Shown: positions 17,480 to 28,110 of the stretch, piece by piece
Layout of the letters: each line of letters opens with the position of its first letter
Position numbering within the stretch: the stretch's first letter is position 1
Program-made: the position numbers and the translations under genes
Assembly: GCA_021772935.1 (NCBI GenBank)
Contig: JAJFLA010000051.1
Location: 1 to 64,000, forward strand
Source of the DNA: Gammaproteobacteria bacterium
GTDB lineage: Bacteria; Pseudomonadota; Gammaproteobacteria; Xanthomonadales; SZUA-36
Length of the DNA: 64,000 bases
Reading direction: 5' to 3'
The notes under the pieces: generated by a model
The model's database searches: none
What the model saw: only the letters and a program-made list of their open reading frames with translations
What the model was told of the DNA's origin: nothing

Positions 17480-18154
17480 CTAGGTCGGGGTAGTAACCGG
17501 TTGTTTTGGTAGCGGGGCTTTGTTGGCTTCCAAGGCATTGCGGGCTGCAATCAGCAAGGCCAAACAGAAAAAAGCACCCGGTGGCAATATCGCCAGAAGA
17601 AAGCCGGGATGCCCCGGTATCAAGGTCAGAGTAAGGTATTGACCCCAATCTCCCACTAACATTGCTGCTCCAGACAACAAGGTGCCATGTCCCGTAAGTT
17701 CACGCAATGCGCCCAGTGCCACCAACGTTATACAGAAACCTAGTCCAGTGGCGAAGCCGTCCACAACTGATGCCAACGGATTGTTCCTGGACGCAAAGGC
17801 TTCAGCCCGTCCGATGATGGCGCAGTTGGTCACGATCAATGGGATAAAAATGCCCAGCACCCGGAACAGGTCATAGAAGAAAGCGTGCATCAGCAATTCA
17901 ATGACCGTGACCACCGAGGCAATAATCAGCACAAATGCAGGAATGCGTATTTCGGGTTTCAATAATTTGCGCATGACTGAAACCGAAAGGTTGGATACCA
18001 TCAGCGTTAGCATTGTGGCCAGGCCCAAAGCCAGACCATTGATCAGCGTATTGGTAACGGCCAGCAGCGGACACAAACCCAAAAGAACCACCAATCCGGT
18101 GTTCTGCCGCCAGGCCCCATCAGCCAGTATTTGTTTCAGATTACTATTACTCAT
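17480..18154 (-). CDS. rnfE: Electron transport complex subunit RnfE
   Basis: A membrane subunit of the Rnf (Rsx) complex, which couples electron flow between ferredoxin and NAD to ion movement, or in Rsx form keeps SoxR reduced. The 224-residue protein is almost entirely hydrophobic, with GLCPLLAVTNTLINGLALG near the start and PLIVTNCAIIGRAEAFA, where the Cys is the membrane-embedded iron-site ligand shared with RnfA. The frame stays open further upstream, but the Met at 18154 (MSNSNLKQILADGAW) matches the family and overlaps rnfG by eight bases. Confidence 0.95.
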   Translation of the reverse strand: MSNSNLKQILADGAWRQNTGLVVLLGLCPLLAVTNTLINGLALGLATMLTLMVSNLSVSVMRKLLKPEIRIPAFVLIIASVVTVIELLMHAFFYDLFRVLGIFIPLIVTNCAIIGRAEAFASRNNPLASVVDGFATGLGFCITLVALGALRELTGHGTLLSGAAMLVGDWGQYLTLTLIPGHPGFLLAILPPGAFFCLALLIAARNALEANKAPLPKQPVTTPT

Positions 18155-18794
18155 TCTGCTTGGGTGACTGTGTCGGTTTGTTAAACAGTAGCTGCTGATT
18201 TGCTTCAAAGTATAACAATGTGTTGTGTACAGCCTTGACCACTGCTCTTGGTGATATCGTGGCACCTGTGAATTGGTCGAATTGACCACCATCCTTTTTA
18301 ACCGCCCAGCCGTTGGGCCCTGGGTCGTGCAAGGACTTGTTCGTGAACCTGCGTATCCAGTCACTTTTTTCAATCTCTATCGGGTCACCAAGTCCGGGGG
18401 TTTCCCGGTGAGATACTACGCGTACGCCGAGAACCGTACCAGCGGCGTTAATACCAGCCAAAAGACGTATATTGCCATTATAGCCATCGGGTGTGTTGAC
18501 GATCATCATGACAGCCACAGCCTGGCCATCCATCCGGGCTCGGTAAACAGTGACAGCGGCGGGGTGCCGGAAAAAAGTTTCGTCTCTAATTTCGATCTTG
18601 TCCGCAAGTAAATCATTATTGAATGAAGTAGTAGGCACGATCTCATTGAGTTGTTGCAAGACCCGGTGTTTTTCTTGCTCAATGATACGCTCATGAGTCA
18701 GCGCATTGACAGCTGCCAGCAATGCTGTCCCCAGCAAGGCAATGATACCCAGCAGAAAACTGCTGCGGATGACTGGAGGTAAGGCAGGACTCAT
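18147..18794 (-). CDS. rnfG: Electron transport complex subunit RnfG
   Basis: A 215-residue subunit with one N-terminal transmembrane helix and an extracytoplasmic FMN-binding domain. The FMN is attached covalently to the Thr in the FTGATISPRAV motif. GVRVVSHRETPGLGD is the other family signature. The start at 18794 (MSPALPPVIRSS) overlaps the end of rnfD by four bases; the longer open frame upstream lies inside rnfD. Confidence 0.95.
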   Translation of the reverse strand: MSPALPPVIRSSFLLGIIALLGTALLAAVNALTHERIIEQEKHRVLQQLNEIVPTTSFNNDLLADKIEIRDETFFRHPAAVTVYRARMDGQAVAVMMIVNTPDGYNGNIRLLAGINAAGTVLGVRVVSHRETPGLGDPIEIEKSDWIRRFTNKSLHDPGPNGWAVKKDGGQFDQFTGATISPRAVVKAVHNTLLYFEANQQLLFNKPTQSPKQNE

Positions 18795-19822
18795 TCGCCG
18801 TACATCCGTGGTCGTGTGTAGCGATCGATCAATGGTGCCGCCATGTTCATCAGCAACACCGCAAATGCTACGCCATCCGGGTAGCCACCCCAACGCCGGA
18901 TGACCAGCGTGATGATACCGACACCAGCACCAAAAATCAGCCGACCTTTATTGCTTACACAGCCACTGACAGGATCGGTGGCGATAAAAAATGCCGCCAG
19001 CACCAGAGCACCGGAAAATATGTGTTGTAACGGCAATGGATTGCTGTCTTGATCCGCCAGCCAAAAGGGCAGACTGAGTAAAATCACACTGCCGATAACG
19101 GCTATTGGCACCTGCCAGCTGATAACCCGCTTGTATAAGAGAAAGAACCCGCCTAGTGCGAACCAGTTTGCAACCCATTCCCAGCCTATACCACCGTAGT
19201 CGCCGAATATAGGTGATGTGCGGATTTCGGTCACCATGCGGCCAGATTCAATTCCGGTTTTCAGGCTGTCCAGCGCGGTTGCCTGGGTCACTGTATCCCA
19301 GCCGCCTGCGACGGGTACTTGTCCGGTGAAAATTGTGATCAGACTGTCAGCCAGGCTCAGGCTGTGTTCAGAAAGGGTTAATGGCGGTATCCAGGCAGTC
19401 ATGGCTTGTGGGAAGCTGATCAGGACCACGACATAACCCACCATGGCCGGGTTAAATATATTTTGACCAAGGCCGCCGTAAAGATGCTTGGCAAAACCAA
19501 TGGCAAACAACATGGCGATGCAAGAGATCCACCATGGGGCAAGTGGTGGTATGCATAAAGCAAAAAGCACGGCGGTTACAACCGCACTATAGTCATTAAT
19601 GAAAGGCTTCAGTGGCCGTCCGCGCCAACGCAACATCAGCGACTCAAATAAAAGTGCAAACACCGTTGCCAGGATAATTTGTATTAGGATGCCGGGTCCA
19701 AAAAACCAGCTATAAGCGAATACACCGGGCACCAGTGCGTACAATACCAACAGCATCACGTTTGCCACGCTTGTTTGTGGCGGCATGTGGGGTGCACCGC
19801 TGGTCTTGAAACTACGCGTCAT
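18791..19822 (-). CDS. rnfD: Electron transport complex subunit RnfD
   Basis: A 343-residue polytopic membrane subunit of Rnf, homologous to NqrB. It carries SGAPHMPPQTSVANVMLLVL at the N terminus, KHLYGGLGQNIFNPAMVGY in the middle and FFIATDPVSGCVSNKGRL towards the end. The covalent-FMN Thr is expected in the TVTQATALDSLK region. The Met at 19822 is chosen by family alignment and gives an 11-base overlap with rnfC. Confidence 0.95.
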   Translation of the reverse strand: MTRSFKTSGAPHMPPQTSVANVMLLVLYALVPGVFAYSWFFGPGILIQIILATVFALLFESLMLRWRGRPLKPFINDYSAVVTAVLFALCIPPLAPWWISCIAMLFAIGFAKHLYGGLGQNIFNPAMVGYVVVLISFPQAMTAWIPPLTLSEHSLSLADSLITIFTGQVPVAGGWDTVTQATALDSLKTGIESGRMVTEIRTSPIFGDYGGIGWEWVANWFALGGFFLLYKRVISWQVPIAVIGSVILLSLPFWLADQDSNPLPLQHIFSGALVLAAFFIATDPVSGCVSNKGRLIFGAGVGIITLVIRRWGGYPDGVAFAVLLMNMAAPLIDRYTRPRMYGE

Positions 19823-21395
19823 CTGGTTTCCCCACTGATTGGCTTGTTCCGCTGATATCACCTTTGTTTTCCGCGCGGTCGATAGCGGCACGGATACGAT
19901 CTTGTTGCACTGCGTTGTCTTTCAGCGCTTGTTTGCGACGTTTCATCTTTTCGCCCCGTTCTTGTTTTGTTCTTAGCAAGCGGTCTTCGCGGTTTTCAAA
20001 GCGCTTACGGGCCAGTTCGGTTGCCTCATTTTCACGCGCCCGTTTTCGTTGCTCACCTTTACCATAACGAAACCAATCCACCAGCGGAATGTGGCTTGGG
20101 CAGACAAAATCACAGCAACCACACTCGATACAAGCCAATAGTCCGTATTCTTCTGCTGTATTCCAGAGATCGTTTTTTATTTGCAGGTGTAATTGTTGTG
20201 GCAACAACGTAGCTGGGCAGACTCTCGCACATTCACCACAGCGGATACACGGCATTTCCGGCTGTGGCTCTGCAATATCCTGCTGTGTAAGCGCCAATAC
20301 ACAATTGCTAGCTTTAACGACCGGCGCACTGTCACTGGCAACCGGATATCCCATCATGGGTCCACCAACAACCAGACGGGCCACATCAAGCGTGTAGCCG
20401 CCGCAAGCTTCCACCAAATGGGAAAAGCGGGTGCCTAACAGGGCCTGTAAATTGCGTGGATGAGAGATTCCGTTACCGGTGACGGTAATGTAACGTTCGA
20501 TCAGTGGTTTGCCTTCCACCACTGCTTCCGCCACGGCAGCGGCCGTAGCCACATTCTGGCAAACCATACCGAGGTCTGATGGGCGGCCACCTGATGGTAC
20601 CTCTAGTCCGGTCAGTACTTGTATCAACTGCCTTTCGCCGCCTTCCGGGTAGATCGTTGTCACCTTGACCACTGAGATGCTTTTGCACTCAGCATGTTTC
20701 GCCGCCTGGGTGAGAGCTTCTTGTACCGCACCCATTTGGTCTTCAATCGCTATGACGACCTGTTCTGCACCGAGTGCTCTGCGTAGAATACGCGCACCAA
20801 GGATGATTTTGTCGGGCTGCTCACGCATCAGCATTTCATCACAACTGATATAGGGCTCGCACTCAGCACCATTGAGTATCAGTGTATGAATTTGCCGGTC
20901 GCGGCCATCGCGGGCCTTTGCGTGGGTTGGAAATACTGCACCACCAAGACCAGCGATACCGCAATCCTGGATTTGTGTGATCAGGCTTTCGGCACTGGCG
21001 TTGCACCAATCGCCGATCGGTCTTAATTTCGCCCATTGTTCTTTGCCATCGGATCTGATGAGCACACATGGACCTGCCTGACCTGATGGGTGTGACATGG
21101 GTCGGTCTTCTATCGCTTCAACCAAGCCGGAAACTGGAGAATGCACCGCTGCGCAGGGCTGGCACTGTCCAATTTTCTGGCCTTTGAGCACATGATCACC
21201 AACCTCGACCAACGGTTTAGCAACATCGCCGGCATGTTGTAGTAGTGGAACAATCAATAGCGTTGGTAAAAGTGGTCGTTCGACTGAATCCTGGCAAGAG
21301 ATTTTTTTGTTGTGCCGCAGTCGCAGACCACCGTGGAAATGGTGGGTGCGCTTACCTGCTTCACGGGCGAGTTCAATCTGGTGAGCCAAAGTCAT
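19812..21395 (-). CDS. rnfC: Electron transport complex subunit RnfC
   Basis: A peripheral 527-residue subunit that accepts or delivers electrons at NAD(H). The N-terminal [12 protein letters not shown] and the [12 protein letters not shown] loop belong to the NADH/FMN-binding fold. Two 4Fe-4S motifs follow, [12 protein letters not shown] and [19 protein letters not shown]. The C-terminal tail is rich in Lys/Arg/Glu and short compared with enteric RnfC, which has long Ala-rich repeats. The start overlaps the rnfB stop (ATGA). Confidence 0.95.
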   Translation of the reverse strand: MTLAHQIELAREAGKRTHHFHGGLRLRHNKKISCQDSVERPLLPTLLIVPLLQHAGDVAKPLVEVGDHVLKGQKIGQCQPCAAVHSPVSGLVEAIEDRPMSHPSGQAGPCVLIRSDGKEQWAKLRPIGDWCNASAESLITQIQDCGIAGLGGAVFPTHAKARDGRDRQIHTLILNGAECEPYISCDEMLMREQPDKIILGARILRRALGAEQVVIAIEDQMGAVQEALTQAAKHAECKSISVVKVTTIYPEGGERQLIQVLTGLEVPSGGRPSDLGMVCQNVATAAAVAEAVVEGKPLIERYITVTGNGISHPRNLQALLGTRFSHLVEACGGYTLDVARLVVGGPMMGYPVASDSAPVVKASNCVLALTQQDIAEPQPEMPCIRCGECARVCPATLLPQQLHLQIKNDLWNTAEEYGLLACIECGCCDFVCPSHIPLVDWFRYGKGEQRKRARENEATELARKRFENREDRLLRTKQERGEKMKRRKQALKDNAVQQDRIRAAIDRAENKGDISGTSQSVGKPDDA

Positions 21396-21949
21396 TGCTG
21401 CAACATCGCTTTTTTACCGGTTTGAGGCCGGGGGCTGCGCCAACGCTGAATGCCTGTTTTAACCACTACAATATCAATGCAATCCACGGGGCAGGGTGGC
21501 AGGCAAAGGTTACAGCCAGTGCATTCAGTTTCGATCACGGTATGCATCAACTTTGCTGCTCCAACGATGGCGTCCACTGGGCAGGCCTGAATGCACAGCG
21601 TACAGCCTATGCAGCGGGATTCATCAATGATCACCACGGTCTGCGCCTGCTCTTCGCCATTATCCGGGTTTAGTGGTTTGGGTTCACGGCCCAGCAAATC
21701 GGCCAGTGCACGTATGCCAGCATCACCACCGGGTGGACACTGATTGATGTCGGCCTCATCCTTGGATACTGCCTCAGCATAAGGTCGGCAACCAGGGTAG
21801 CCACACTGTCCGCATTGTGTTTGTGGCAGCAGTGCATCAATTCGCTCTACCACCGGATCTGATTTGACGCGAAAACGAATCGCCGCCCAACCAAGACCGA
21901 GGCCAAACACCATTCCTAACGCAGTCAAGACCAGGATGGAGATCAACAT
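21392..21949 (-). CDS. rnfB: Electron transport complex subunit RnfB
   Basis: A 185-residue iron-sulfur subunit anchored by one N-terminal transmembrane helix. [16 protein letters not shown] four-Cys motif is followed by two ferredoxin-type 4Fe-4S motifs ([15 protein letters not shown] and [15 protein letters not shown]). It passes electrons between ferredoxin and the membrane part of Rnf. It is separated from rnfA by 120 bases, whereas the other rnf genes overlap. Confidence 0.95.
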   Translation of the reverse strand: MLISILVLTALGMVFGLGLGWAAIRFRVKSDPVVERIDALLPQTQCGQCGYPGCRPYAEAVSKDEADINQCPPGGDAGIRALADLLGREPKPLNPDNGEEQAQTVVIIDESRCIGCTLCIQACPVDAIVGAAKLMHTVIETECTGCNLCLPPCPVDCIDIVVVKTGIQRWRSPRPQTGKKAMLQQ

Positions 21950-22069
21950 GTCAAAGATAGGCCGGTGTAGTGTATCGAACTGATTGTATGTTTAAGAAGC
22001 CCTCAGATCGTTGACGGTAAGGCGCAACTTGCAAGCAATGGCATGTCCTTGTCAAAAGTTGCACACTAG

Positions 22070-22651
22070 TCATAAATTGGCCAGGCCGTTGAATCCCATG
22101 AAAGCCAGAGCCATCATTCCGGCAGTGATCAGGCCGATAGGTGCGCCTTTGAATGGCAAGGGTACGTCGGCCATGGCGATACGTTCACGCATGGCAGCAA
22201 ATAATACCAATACGATCCCAAAACCTGCGGCTGCACCAAAACCATACAAAGCTGATTGCAGCAAATTATGCTGCTCCTGAACATTCAATAAGGCCACACC
22301 GAGGACTGCGCAGTTGCTGGTAATCAGCGGCAGGAAAATTCCTAGCACACGATATAACACAGGGCTACTTTTGCGCATGAACATTTCGGTCAGCTGTACG
22401 GTCACGGCGATGACCAGGATGAAACTCAAGGTGGAGAGGTATTCCAGGTTAAGTGGTTTGAGCAGATACTGATGTAAAAGGTAACTTGAAACCGACGATA
22501 GGGTCAAAACAAAGGCGGTTGCCAGCGCCATTCCCATGGCGCCTTCCAACTTGTTTGAAACCCCCATGAACGGACACAGGCCGAGGAACCGAACCAGTAC
22601 AAAATTATTGGCCAGCACCGTGCTGACAAGGATCAGTAAGTGTTCACTCAT
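22070..22651 (-). CDS. rnfA: Electron transport complex subunit RnfA
   Basis: A 193-residue membrane subunit, paralogous to RnfE and homologous to NqrE. It has the hallmark [21 protein letters not shown] at the start and [16 protein letters not shown], whose Cys is a ligand of the intramembrane iron centre. It is the first gene of the leftward rnfABCDGE-nth group and lies 28 bases after metG. Confidence 0.96.
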   Translation of the reverse strand: MSEHLLILVSTVLANNFVLVRFLGLCPFMGVSNKLEGAMGMALATAFVLTLSSVSSYLLHQYLLKPLNLEYLSTLSFILVIAVTVQLTEMFMRKSSPVLYRVLGIFLPLITSNCAVLGVALLNVQEQHNLLQSALYGFGAAAGFGIVLVLFAAMRERIAMADVPLPFKGAPIGLITAGMMALAFMGFNGLANL

Positions 22652-22679
22652 GCGTTATCGTCATCGTCGAGGGGGATGC

Positions 22680-24698
22680 TTATGTCACTCGCATGCCCGC
22701 TTTAGCACCGTCGTCAGGGCTGAGTATGAACAGATCGCTTCCACCTGGTCCGGCGGCCAAAACCATGCCTTCGGATACCCCAAAACGCATTTTTCGGGGT
22801 TTAAGATTAGCCACCATTATCGTATGACGGCCAATCAGGTCTGCCGGTTCGTAGGCCGATTTGATACCGGCAAATACATTGCGGGTTTCGCCGCCGATAT
22901 CCAGCGTAAGTTGCAATAGTTTATCCGCTTCGGCCACTGCCTCGGCGTTGATAATCGTCGCAACACGCAGGTCAAGCTTTAAAAAATCTTCGATAGTGAT
23001 CTCAGCCGCCAACTCCAATGCTGGTTTGCACGGGGTTTCGGTAGATTGCAGGTGTTCTTTTGAGTCTTCAATCATGGTTTCAATCTTGAGCGGGTCAACA
23101 CGTGTCATCAGGGGTTGGAATTTGTTGATAGAAACATCCAGCATGGGCTGGTCCAGATCGGACCAACGATCCAGCGACAAGCCAAGGAATTCTGCAGCCG
23201 TGCCAGCCGTGAATGGAACCACCGGTGCCAGGTAGGTCATCAATACTCGAAACAGGTTAACACCCTGGGTGCAAATGGCCTGCACATTAGCCTGCTGGCC
23301 TTCCTGTTTATTCAGTTGCCAGGGTTTGTGTTCGTCGATATAACGGTTGCCCGTATCCGCCAAAGCCATGATGCGGCGAATGGCAGACTGATAATTACGC
23401 TTTTCAAAATCGTCAGCGATGTGTTCGCGTTGATCTATGAACTGTTGATACAACAAAGGCTCTGGTAATTCAGAAGCCAGTTGGCCATCTGACCCTCGTT
23501 GGATAAAGCCAGCGCAGCGACTGGCAATATTAACCACTTTGCCAACCATGTCAGAGTTTACGCGGGATACAAAATCATCAAGATTTAGATCAATGTCGCC
23601 TAAACCTGCGCCCAGTCGGGCACAAAAGTAATACCTCAGATAATCTGGATTAAGGTGATCAAGGTAGGTTCGTGCCTGGATAAATGTACCGCGTGTTTTG
23701 GACATTTTTGCACCATCAACGGTCAAAAACCCATGTGCAAATACAGCGGTGGGTGTGCGGAAGCCAGACCCCATCAGCATCGCAGGCCAGAACAGCGTGT
23801 GAAAATAAATAATGTCCTTGCCAACGAAGTTATATAGTTCGGTTTCTGTGTCCGCTTTCCACCAGTCATCGAAATCCAGACCGATACGTTCGCTCAACTC
23901 CTTGAAACTGGCCATATAGCCAATTGGTGCATCTACCCAGACATAAAAATACTTGTCATCGGTACCCGGGATCTTGAAACCGAAATAGGGTTCATCGCGG
24001 GATATATCCCAGTCACGCAGGCCGTCTTCGAACCACTCCTGCATCTTGTTGACCACTTCCGGTTGTAATGCACCCGAGGTCATCCAGTCTTGCAGGCGGT
24101 TTTCAAATTCGGATAAGCGTACAAAATAATGTTCCGAATCACGCATTACCGGCGCAGTACCGCTAACGGCTGAACGGGGTTCAATCAGGTCGGTCGGGCT
24201 ATAAGTGCTTCCACAAGATTCACAGCTGTCGCCATACTGGTCTTCGGTTTTGCATTTGGGACAGATCCCCTTGATGAAGCGGTCGGGCAAAAACATGCCT
24301 TTTTGTTCGTCATAGAACTGAGAGATGGTCCGCCGTTCAATGTGGCCACCTGCTTTCAGACGTTGATAAATTGTCTCAACACACTGGCGATTGGCTTCGC
24401 CATGCGTTGTTGCGTAGTTATCAAAGCTCAGTCCAAAATCACTGAAGTCTTGTTGGTGTTCAGCATTCATCCGGTCGATCAGTTCATCCGGCGAAATGTT
24501 TTCAGATTGTGCCCGCAACATAATAGGGGTGCCGTGCGCATCGTCTGCCCAGGCAAAATAACATTCATGACCCTGCGCGCGCTGGAAGCGTGCCCAGATG
24601 TCAGTCTGGATATATTCCAGCATATGTCCCAAGTGGATCGCGCCGTTGGCGTAGGGCAGAGCACTGGTAACTAGAATTCGTCTTTTCTGTTTGTTCAT
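22680..24698 (-). CDS. metG: Methionyl-tRNA synthetase
   Basis: Charges tRNA-Met. The 672 residues show the HIGH-like HLGH ([14 protein letters not shown]), a zinc knuckle with CPKC and CESC, KMSKTRG as the KMSKS signature (about residue 335), and a C-terminal EMAPII/Trbp111-like tRNA-binding domain ([12 protein letters not shown]). The start [19 protein letters not shown] is standard for the family; the open frame continues 69 bases upstream into a promoter region shared with the divergent apbC. Confidence 0.97.
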   Translation of the reverse strand: MNKQKRRILVTSALPYANGAIHLGHMLEYIQTDIWARFQRAQGHECYFAWADDAHGTPIMLRAQSENISPDELIDRMNAEHQQDFSDFGLSFDNYATTHGEANRQCVETIYQRLKAGGHIERRTISQFYDEQKGMFLPDRFIKGICPKCKTEDQYGDSCESCGSTYSPTDLIEPRSAVSGTAPVMRDSEHYFVRLSEFENRLQDWMTSGALQPEVVNKMQEWFEDGLRDWDISRDEPYFGFKIPGTDDKYFYVWVDAPIGYMASFKELSERIGLDFDDWWKADTETELYNFVGKDIIYFHTLFWPAMLMGSGFRTPTAVFAHGFLTVDGAKMSKTRGTFIQARTYLDHLNPDYLRYYFCARLGAGLGDIDLNLDDFVSRVNSDMVGKVVNIASRCAGFIQRGSDGQLASELPEPLLYQQFIDQREHIADDFEKRNYQSAIRRIMALADTGNRYIDEHKPWQLNKQEGQQANVQAICTQGVNLFRVLMTYLAPVVPFTAGTAAEFLGLSLDRWSDLDQPMLDVSINKFQPLMTRVDPLKIETMIEDSKEHLQSTETPCKPALELAAEITIEDFLKLDLRVATIINAEAVAEADKLLQLTLDIGGETRNVFAGIKSAYEPADLIGRHTIMVANLKPRKMRFGVSEGMVLAAGPGGSDLFILSPDDGAKAGMRVT

Positions 24699-24857
24699 GG
24701 TTTCTGTTGTTGATGCCGGTTGCAGGCAGATATTTGAATGCGCAATTATGGCATGCTGGCCAGCCAAGCTGTAGCGTCAGCTAAGCAATTAACCCGCTAA
24801 TTTTTTTGACAAGCGGCCAATCTGGCCAGGACCAGCACCACAACAATCTGCTGTGTG

Positions 24858-24885
24858 TTAACGGGCCCTTACTTAAGGGTACAAT
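24858..24885 (+). promoter_or_regulatory. Candidate sigma-70 promoter for apbC-dcd
   Basis: TTAACG (24858-24863) and TACAAT (24880-24885) are separated by 16 bases and lie 43 bases upstream of the apbC start. The spacer holds the inverted repeat CCCTTA-CT-TAAGGG. This is prediction only. Confidence 0.35.
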
Positions 24886-24928
24886 GTCACGCTTGTGAAA
24901 ATGGTGACTGACTGAGAGCAATTAATTG

Positions 24929-26005
24929 ATGAATAAAGAATCCGTGATGGCCTTGCTGGCCGAAATTAGCGATGAAAATTCCGGCCGAGACCTGGTCTCG
25001 GCAGGCACAGTTCGCGAGATTGGCATACATGAAGACCGTGTTAGTGTAGATATCCGGCTTGGTTATCCTCTTGCGGATCAAGGCGAGGAACTCGCAACGG
25101 TGATCAAAACCCGTCTCGAAAACGATCCGGGTATCGACAAGGTGAGTGTGAATATTTCCTGCAAAGTGATGGCACACAAAGTGCAGGAAGACCTTAAGCC
25201 GTTGGAATCAATTACCAACATTATTGCAGTTGGCTCAGGTAAGGGTGGTGTGGGTAAATCTACCACCGCAGTTAACCTGGCACTGGCCCTGCAAAACGAA
25301 GGTGCTCGGGTCGGTTTATTGGATGCGGATATTTATGGTCCAAGTATACCGTCTATGCTGGGTGTGAAGGGGCAACCGGCCACCGATGGGAAACACATCA
25401 TTCCGAAAGAGGCCTACGGGTTGAAAGTGATGTCAATTGGATTCCTGGTTGAAGAGGACACCGCCATGATCTGGCGCGGGCCGATGGTTACCTCAGCACT
25501 GCAGCAATTGTTGGGTGATACCCTTTGGGGACCGCTTGACTACCTGATCATTGACTTGCCACCAGGAACCGGTGATATCCAGTTGACGTTGGCACAAAGA
25601 ATCCCGGTTGCGGGTGCTGTCATTGTGACCACTCCCCAGGACATCGCCCTGCTTGATGCACGTCGGGCGGTACACATGTTCCGTAAGGTTGATGTGCCGG
25701 TATTGGGTGTGGTTGAGAATATGAGTACCCATATATGTACCGCTTGTGGTCATGAAGAAGCCATATTCGGTCACGGTGGGGGCGAGCAGATGGCAAAGGA
25801 TTTTGATATTCCGTTACTTGGTAGCTTACCTTTGGCAGTGGAAATTCGTTCGTCACTGGATGAAGGCAAACCGACCATGATGCAAAATTCTGATTCAGAG
25901 CTGACACGGTGCTACCGTAACCTGGCTTTACGGACAGCAGGTGCTTTGTCACTTATGCCACGCAGTATGGTTTTGCAAATGCCAGAAATCGTTATTCAGA
26001 ATTAA
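24929..26005 (+). CDS. apbC: Iron-sulfur cluster carrier ATPase (Mrp/ApbC)
   Basis: A P-loop ATPase of the Mrp/Nbp35 family that holds and transfers Fe-S clusters. The 358 residues contain an N-terminal MIP18/DUF59-type domain (about 1-85), the deviant Walker [10 protein letters not shown] at 104-112, [11 protein letters not shown] as Walker B, and the bridging-cluster CxxC ([10 protein letters not shown]). A TTG three bases upstream is also open; the ATG is preferred. It is divergent from metG, the usual arrangement in Gammaproteobacteria. Confidence 0.95.
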   Translation: MNKESVMALLAEISDENSGRDLVSAGTVREIGIHEDRVSVDIRLGYPLADQGEELATVIKTRLENDPGIDKVSVNISCKVMAHKVQEDLKPLESITNIIAVGSGKGGVGKSTTAVNLALALQNEGARVGLLDADIYGPSIPSMLGVKGQPATDGKHIIPKEAYGLKVMSIGFLVEEDTAMIWRGPMVTSALQQLLGDTLWGPLDYLIIDLPPGTGDIQLTLAQRIPVAGAVIVTTPQDIALLDARRAVHMFRKVDVPVLGVVENMSTHICTACGHEEAIFGHGGGEQMAKDFDIPLLGSLPLAVEIRSSLDEGKPTMMQNSDSELTRCYRNLALRTAGALSLMPRSMVLQMPEIVIQN

Positions 26006-26019
26006 ATGGAGCGAGTCTG

Positions 26020-26589
26020 TTGAGTATTAAATCCGATCGCTGGATCCGGCGCATGGCGCAGGAACACAGCATGATAGAGCCGTTTGAAGCCGGACAGGTG
26101 AAAATGGCGGCCAACGGTGATCGGCAAATTTCTTATGGTACCTCCAGCTACGGCTATGATGTCCGTTGTGCCCGACACTTCAAGATTTTTACCAATATTA
26201 ATTCTGCCATAGTTGACCCGAAGAACTTTGATGAAAGTAGTTTTGTCGATGTTGAGGGTGATGTATGCATTATCCCGCCCAATTCATTTGCATTGGCGCA
26301 TACGGTGGAATACCTGCGTATTCCAAGAAATGTATTGACCATCTGCCTCGGAAAATCTACCTATGCGCGGTGTGGCATTATCGTTAATGTCACACCGCTT
26401 GAACCTGAATGGGAAGGTCACGTGACCCTTGAGTTTTCTAACACGACCCCGCTACCCGCCCGTATCTATGCCAATGAGGGCGTAGCGCAGTTTCTGTTTT
26501 TTGAATCCGATGAGGCCTGTGAAACTTCCTATGCTGAGCGGCAGGGGAAATACCAGGGGCAGAGAGGGGTTACCTTACCCAAAACCTGA
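26020..26589 (+). CDS. dcd: dCTP deaminase
   Basis: Deaminates dCTP to dUTP for thymidylate synthesis. The 189 residues begin [16 protein letters not shown], exactly the family N terminus, so the start codon is TTG at 26020, supported by GGAG about seven bases upstream. Later motifs are SYGYDVRCA, the catalytic [21 protein letters not shown] and the C-terminal [12 protein letters not shown]. It follows apbC after 14 bases, in the common apbC-dcd pair. Confidence 0.96.
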   Translation: MSIKSDRWIRRMAQEHSMIEPFEAGQVKMAANGDRQISYGTSSYGYDVRCARHFKIFTNINSAIVDPKNFDESSFVDVEGDVCIIPPNSFALAHTVEYLRIPRNVLTICLGKSTYARCGIIVNVTPLEPEWEGHVTLEFSNTTPLPARIYANEGVAQFLFFESDEACETSYAERQGKYQGQRGVTLPKT

Positions 26590-26630
26590 GTCAAGGGGTC
26601 CTAACGCAATGGTGGTTGCCGGAACGAAAA

Positions 26631-26681
26631 GGGGTCGGAGTCAAGTGCCAGAGTTTTTCTCTGGCACTTGACTCCGACCCC
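26631..26681. repeat. Perfect 23-bp inverted repeat (REP-like hairpin)
   Basis: Two exact 23-base arms, 26631-26653 (beginning GGGGTCGGAGTCAAGTGCC) and 26659-26681, flank a TTTTT loop. It lies between the convergent ends of dcd and the DegS-like gene. The arms match those of the element at 37925-38005 at 20 of 23 positions, so this is a dispersed family rather than just a local terminator. It may still act as a bidirectional terminator. Confidence 0.85.
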
Positions 26682-26701
26682 GGTTCTCCGACCCCGGTTC
26701 T
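26674..26701. repeat. 14-base tandem duplication beside the hairpin
   Basis: CCGACCCCGGTTCT occurs twice in a row (26674-26687 and 26688-26701). The first copy overlaps the right arm of the inverted repeat and the second ends just before the stop codon of the DegS-like gene. Confidence 0.8.
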
Positions 26702-26702
26702 G

Positions 26703-27851
26703 TTAACGTAAAGGTGGTTGTTGTATCAGTGTTGCATAGGTTTCAAAAACCTCGGAATCACGTTGAATCTGGAGCTCAACCCTACCACCCGGTTGACGTT
26801 GGGCGATCATCAACAGCAGCGCTCTGGCGTCCCCCACTTCAACCCCATCGATGCTGAGCAGGATGTCACCAGGTCTGATACCCGCGCTCCACGCAGGGCC
26901 GTTAGGGGTTACATCGCGGACCTGGATGCCACGTCGTACAGAACTGCCGTCTGTTTGCAGTGTCAGGGGCAGGTCACTGAATAAAGCGCCAAGTGAACCT
27001 CTTCTGACACTACCGTTTTCAACAATTTGTTGCATGACATCTTTTGCCATCGTAATGGGAATGGCAAAGCCAATATTTTGTGCGCCCTGTGCCTGACCCA
27101 CATTGCGAGTATTGATGCCAATGACTTCGCCGCGATAGTTAATCAACGCGCCACCACTGTTACCAGCATTGATGGCAGCATCGGTCTGGATGAAATCTTC
27201 GTAAAGAACCGATCTCAGGTCATTGCGGCCGGTTGCGCTGATAATGCCCATGGTCACTGTATGGCTCAACCCAAAAGCGTTGCCAATGGCCAGCACCACG
27301 TCACCCACGCGTACACTTGTATCCTCCGCCAACGGTGCGGTTGGCAGGCCGCTGAGGTCAATTTTGAGTACCGCCAGATCTGTTTCTGGATCGCTACCGA
27401 CAACCTGGGCCGCTGCAAAGCGGCCATCCCACAGACCCACGCTGATGTTTTGCACCTGGCTGATCACATGATTGTTAGTCAGGATGTATCCATCTTCGCT
27501 AACCAATACACCTGAGCCCATATCCTGGCGTGAACGGCGTACGTAGGGACTGCCCAGGATTTTCTGGAGTCGTGGGCTTATTTGTTGTAACTCAACTGTT
27601 CGAGTGTAAATGCTGACGACCGAGGGTGCAGTGCGATCAACGGCGTCGGCATACGATATGGGTGCAGCGGGCACGTCGGCAATAACTTCAGGCTGGTGGG
27701 TAAAGCGCGCGCTGACATTTGGCCACAGATACAACACGATAAAGGCCAGTGCCAGACCAGCTATCACTGAGCGCATCAAAAAGCCCAGCAGTGATGCTGC
27801 CGTTTGTTTTTTGTCTGAAGCACGGGTTTCTGGTTGATTCATGCCGGTCAT
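26703..27851 (-). CDS. degS: DegS/AlgW-type periplasmic serine protease
   Basis: A membrane-anchored trypsin-like protease with one PDZ domain. The family senses misfolded outer-membrane proteins and starts anti-sigma-factor cleavage in the envelope stress response. The 382 residues have a single N-terminal transmembrane helix (SVIAGLALAFIVLYLWP) and no cleavable signal. The triad is visible in LTNNHVI (His), DLAVLKID (Asp) and NAGNSGGALIN (Ser), and one PDZ follows (PNGPAWSAGIRPGDILLSIDG). One PDZ plus an anchor points to DegS/AlgW rather than DegP/DegQ. ATG at 27851 or 27842 are both possible starts. It is divergent from petABC. Confidence 0.9.
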   Translation of the reverse strand: MTGMNQPETRASDKKQTAASLLGFLMRSVIAGLALAFIVLYLWPNVSARFTHQPEVIADVPAAPISYADAVDRTAPSVVSIYTRTVELQQISPRLQKILGSPYVRRSRQDMGSGVLVSEDGYILTNNHVISQVQNISVGLWDGRFAAAQVVGSDPETDLAVLKIDLSGLPTAPLAEDTSVRVGDVVLAIGNAFGLSHTVTMGIISATGRNDLRSVLYEDFIQTDAAINAGNSGGALINYRGEVIGINTRNVGQAQGAQNIGFAIPITMAKDVMQQIVENGSVRRGSLGALFSDLPLTLQTDGSSVRRGIQVRDVTPNGPAWSAGIRPGDILLSIDGVEVGDARALLLMIAQRQPGGRVELQIQRDSEVFETYATLIQQPPLR

Positions 27852-28110
27852 TGTTCCGTCTGTTCGAGCTCTAAACCGGTTTTCTGTAAAAACCAGCACT
27901 TATACTTGCAATTCTATCGGCAAATCGTTTGTCTCGCATGGTTCGTTTCGGTAAAATACGGGATTGGTTCGGCTGATGGACGGGATGTTTGCTGCGCATC
28001 ATTAACAAACACCCAATTGTTTGAAGCTTATTTTGGCCATAAGAATTTGAATTTCCTGATTTAAATGAGTAATAGTCCTTGTGTGGGACATTTTTCTGCT
28101 GGAGAACTTA

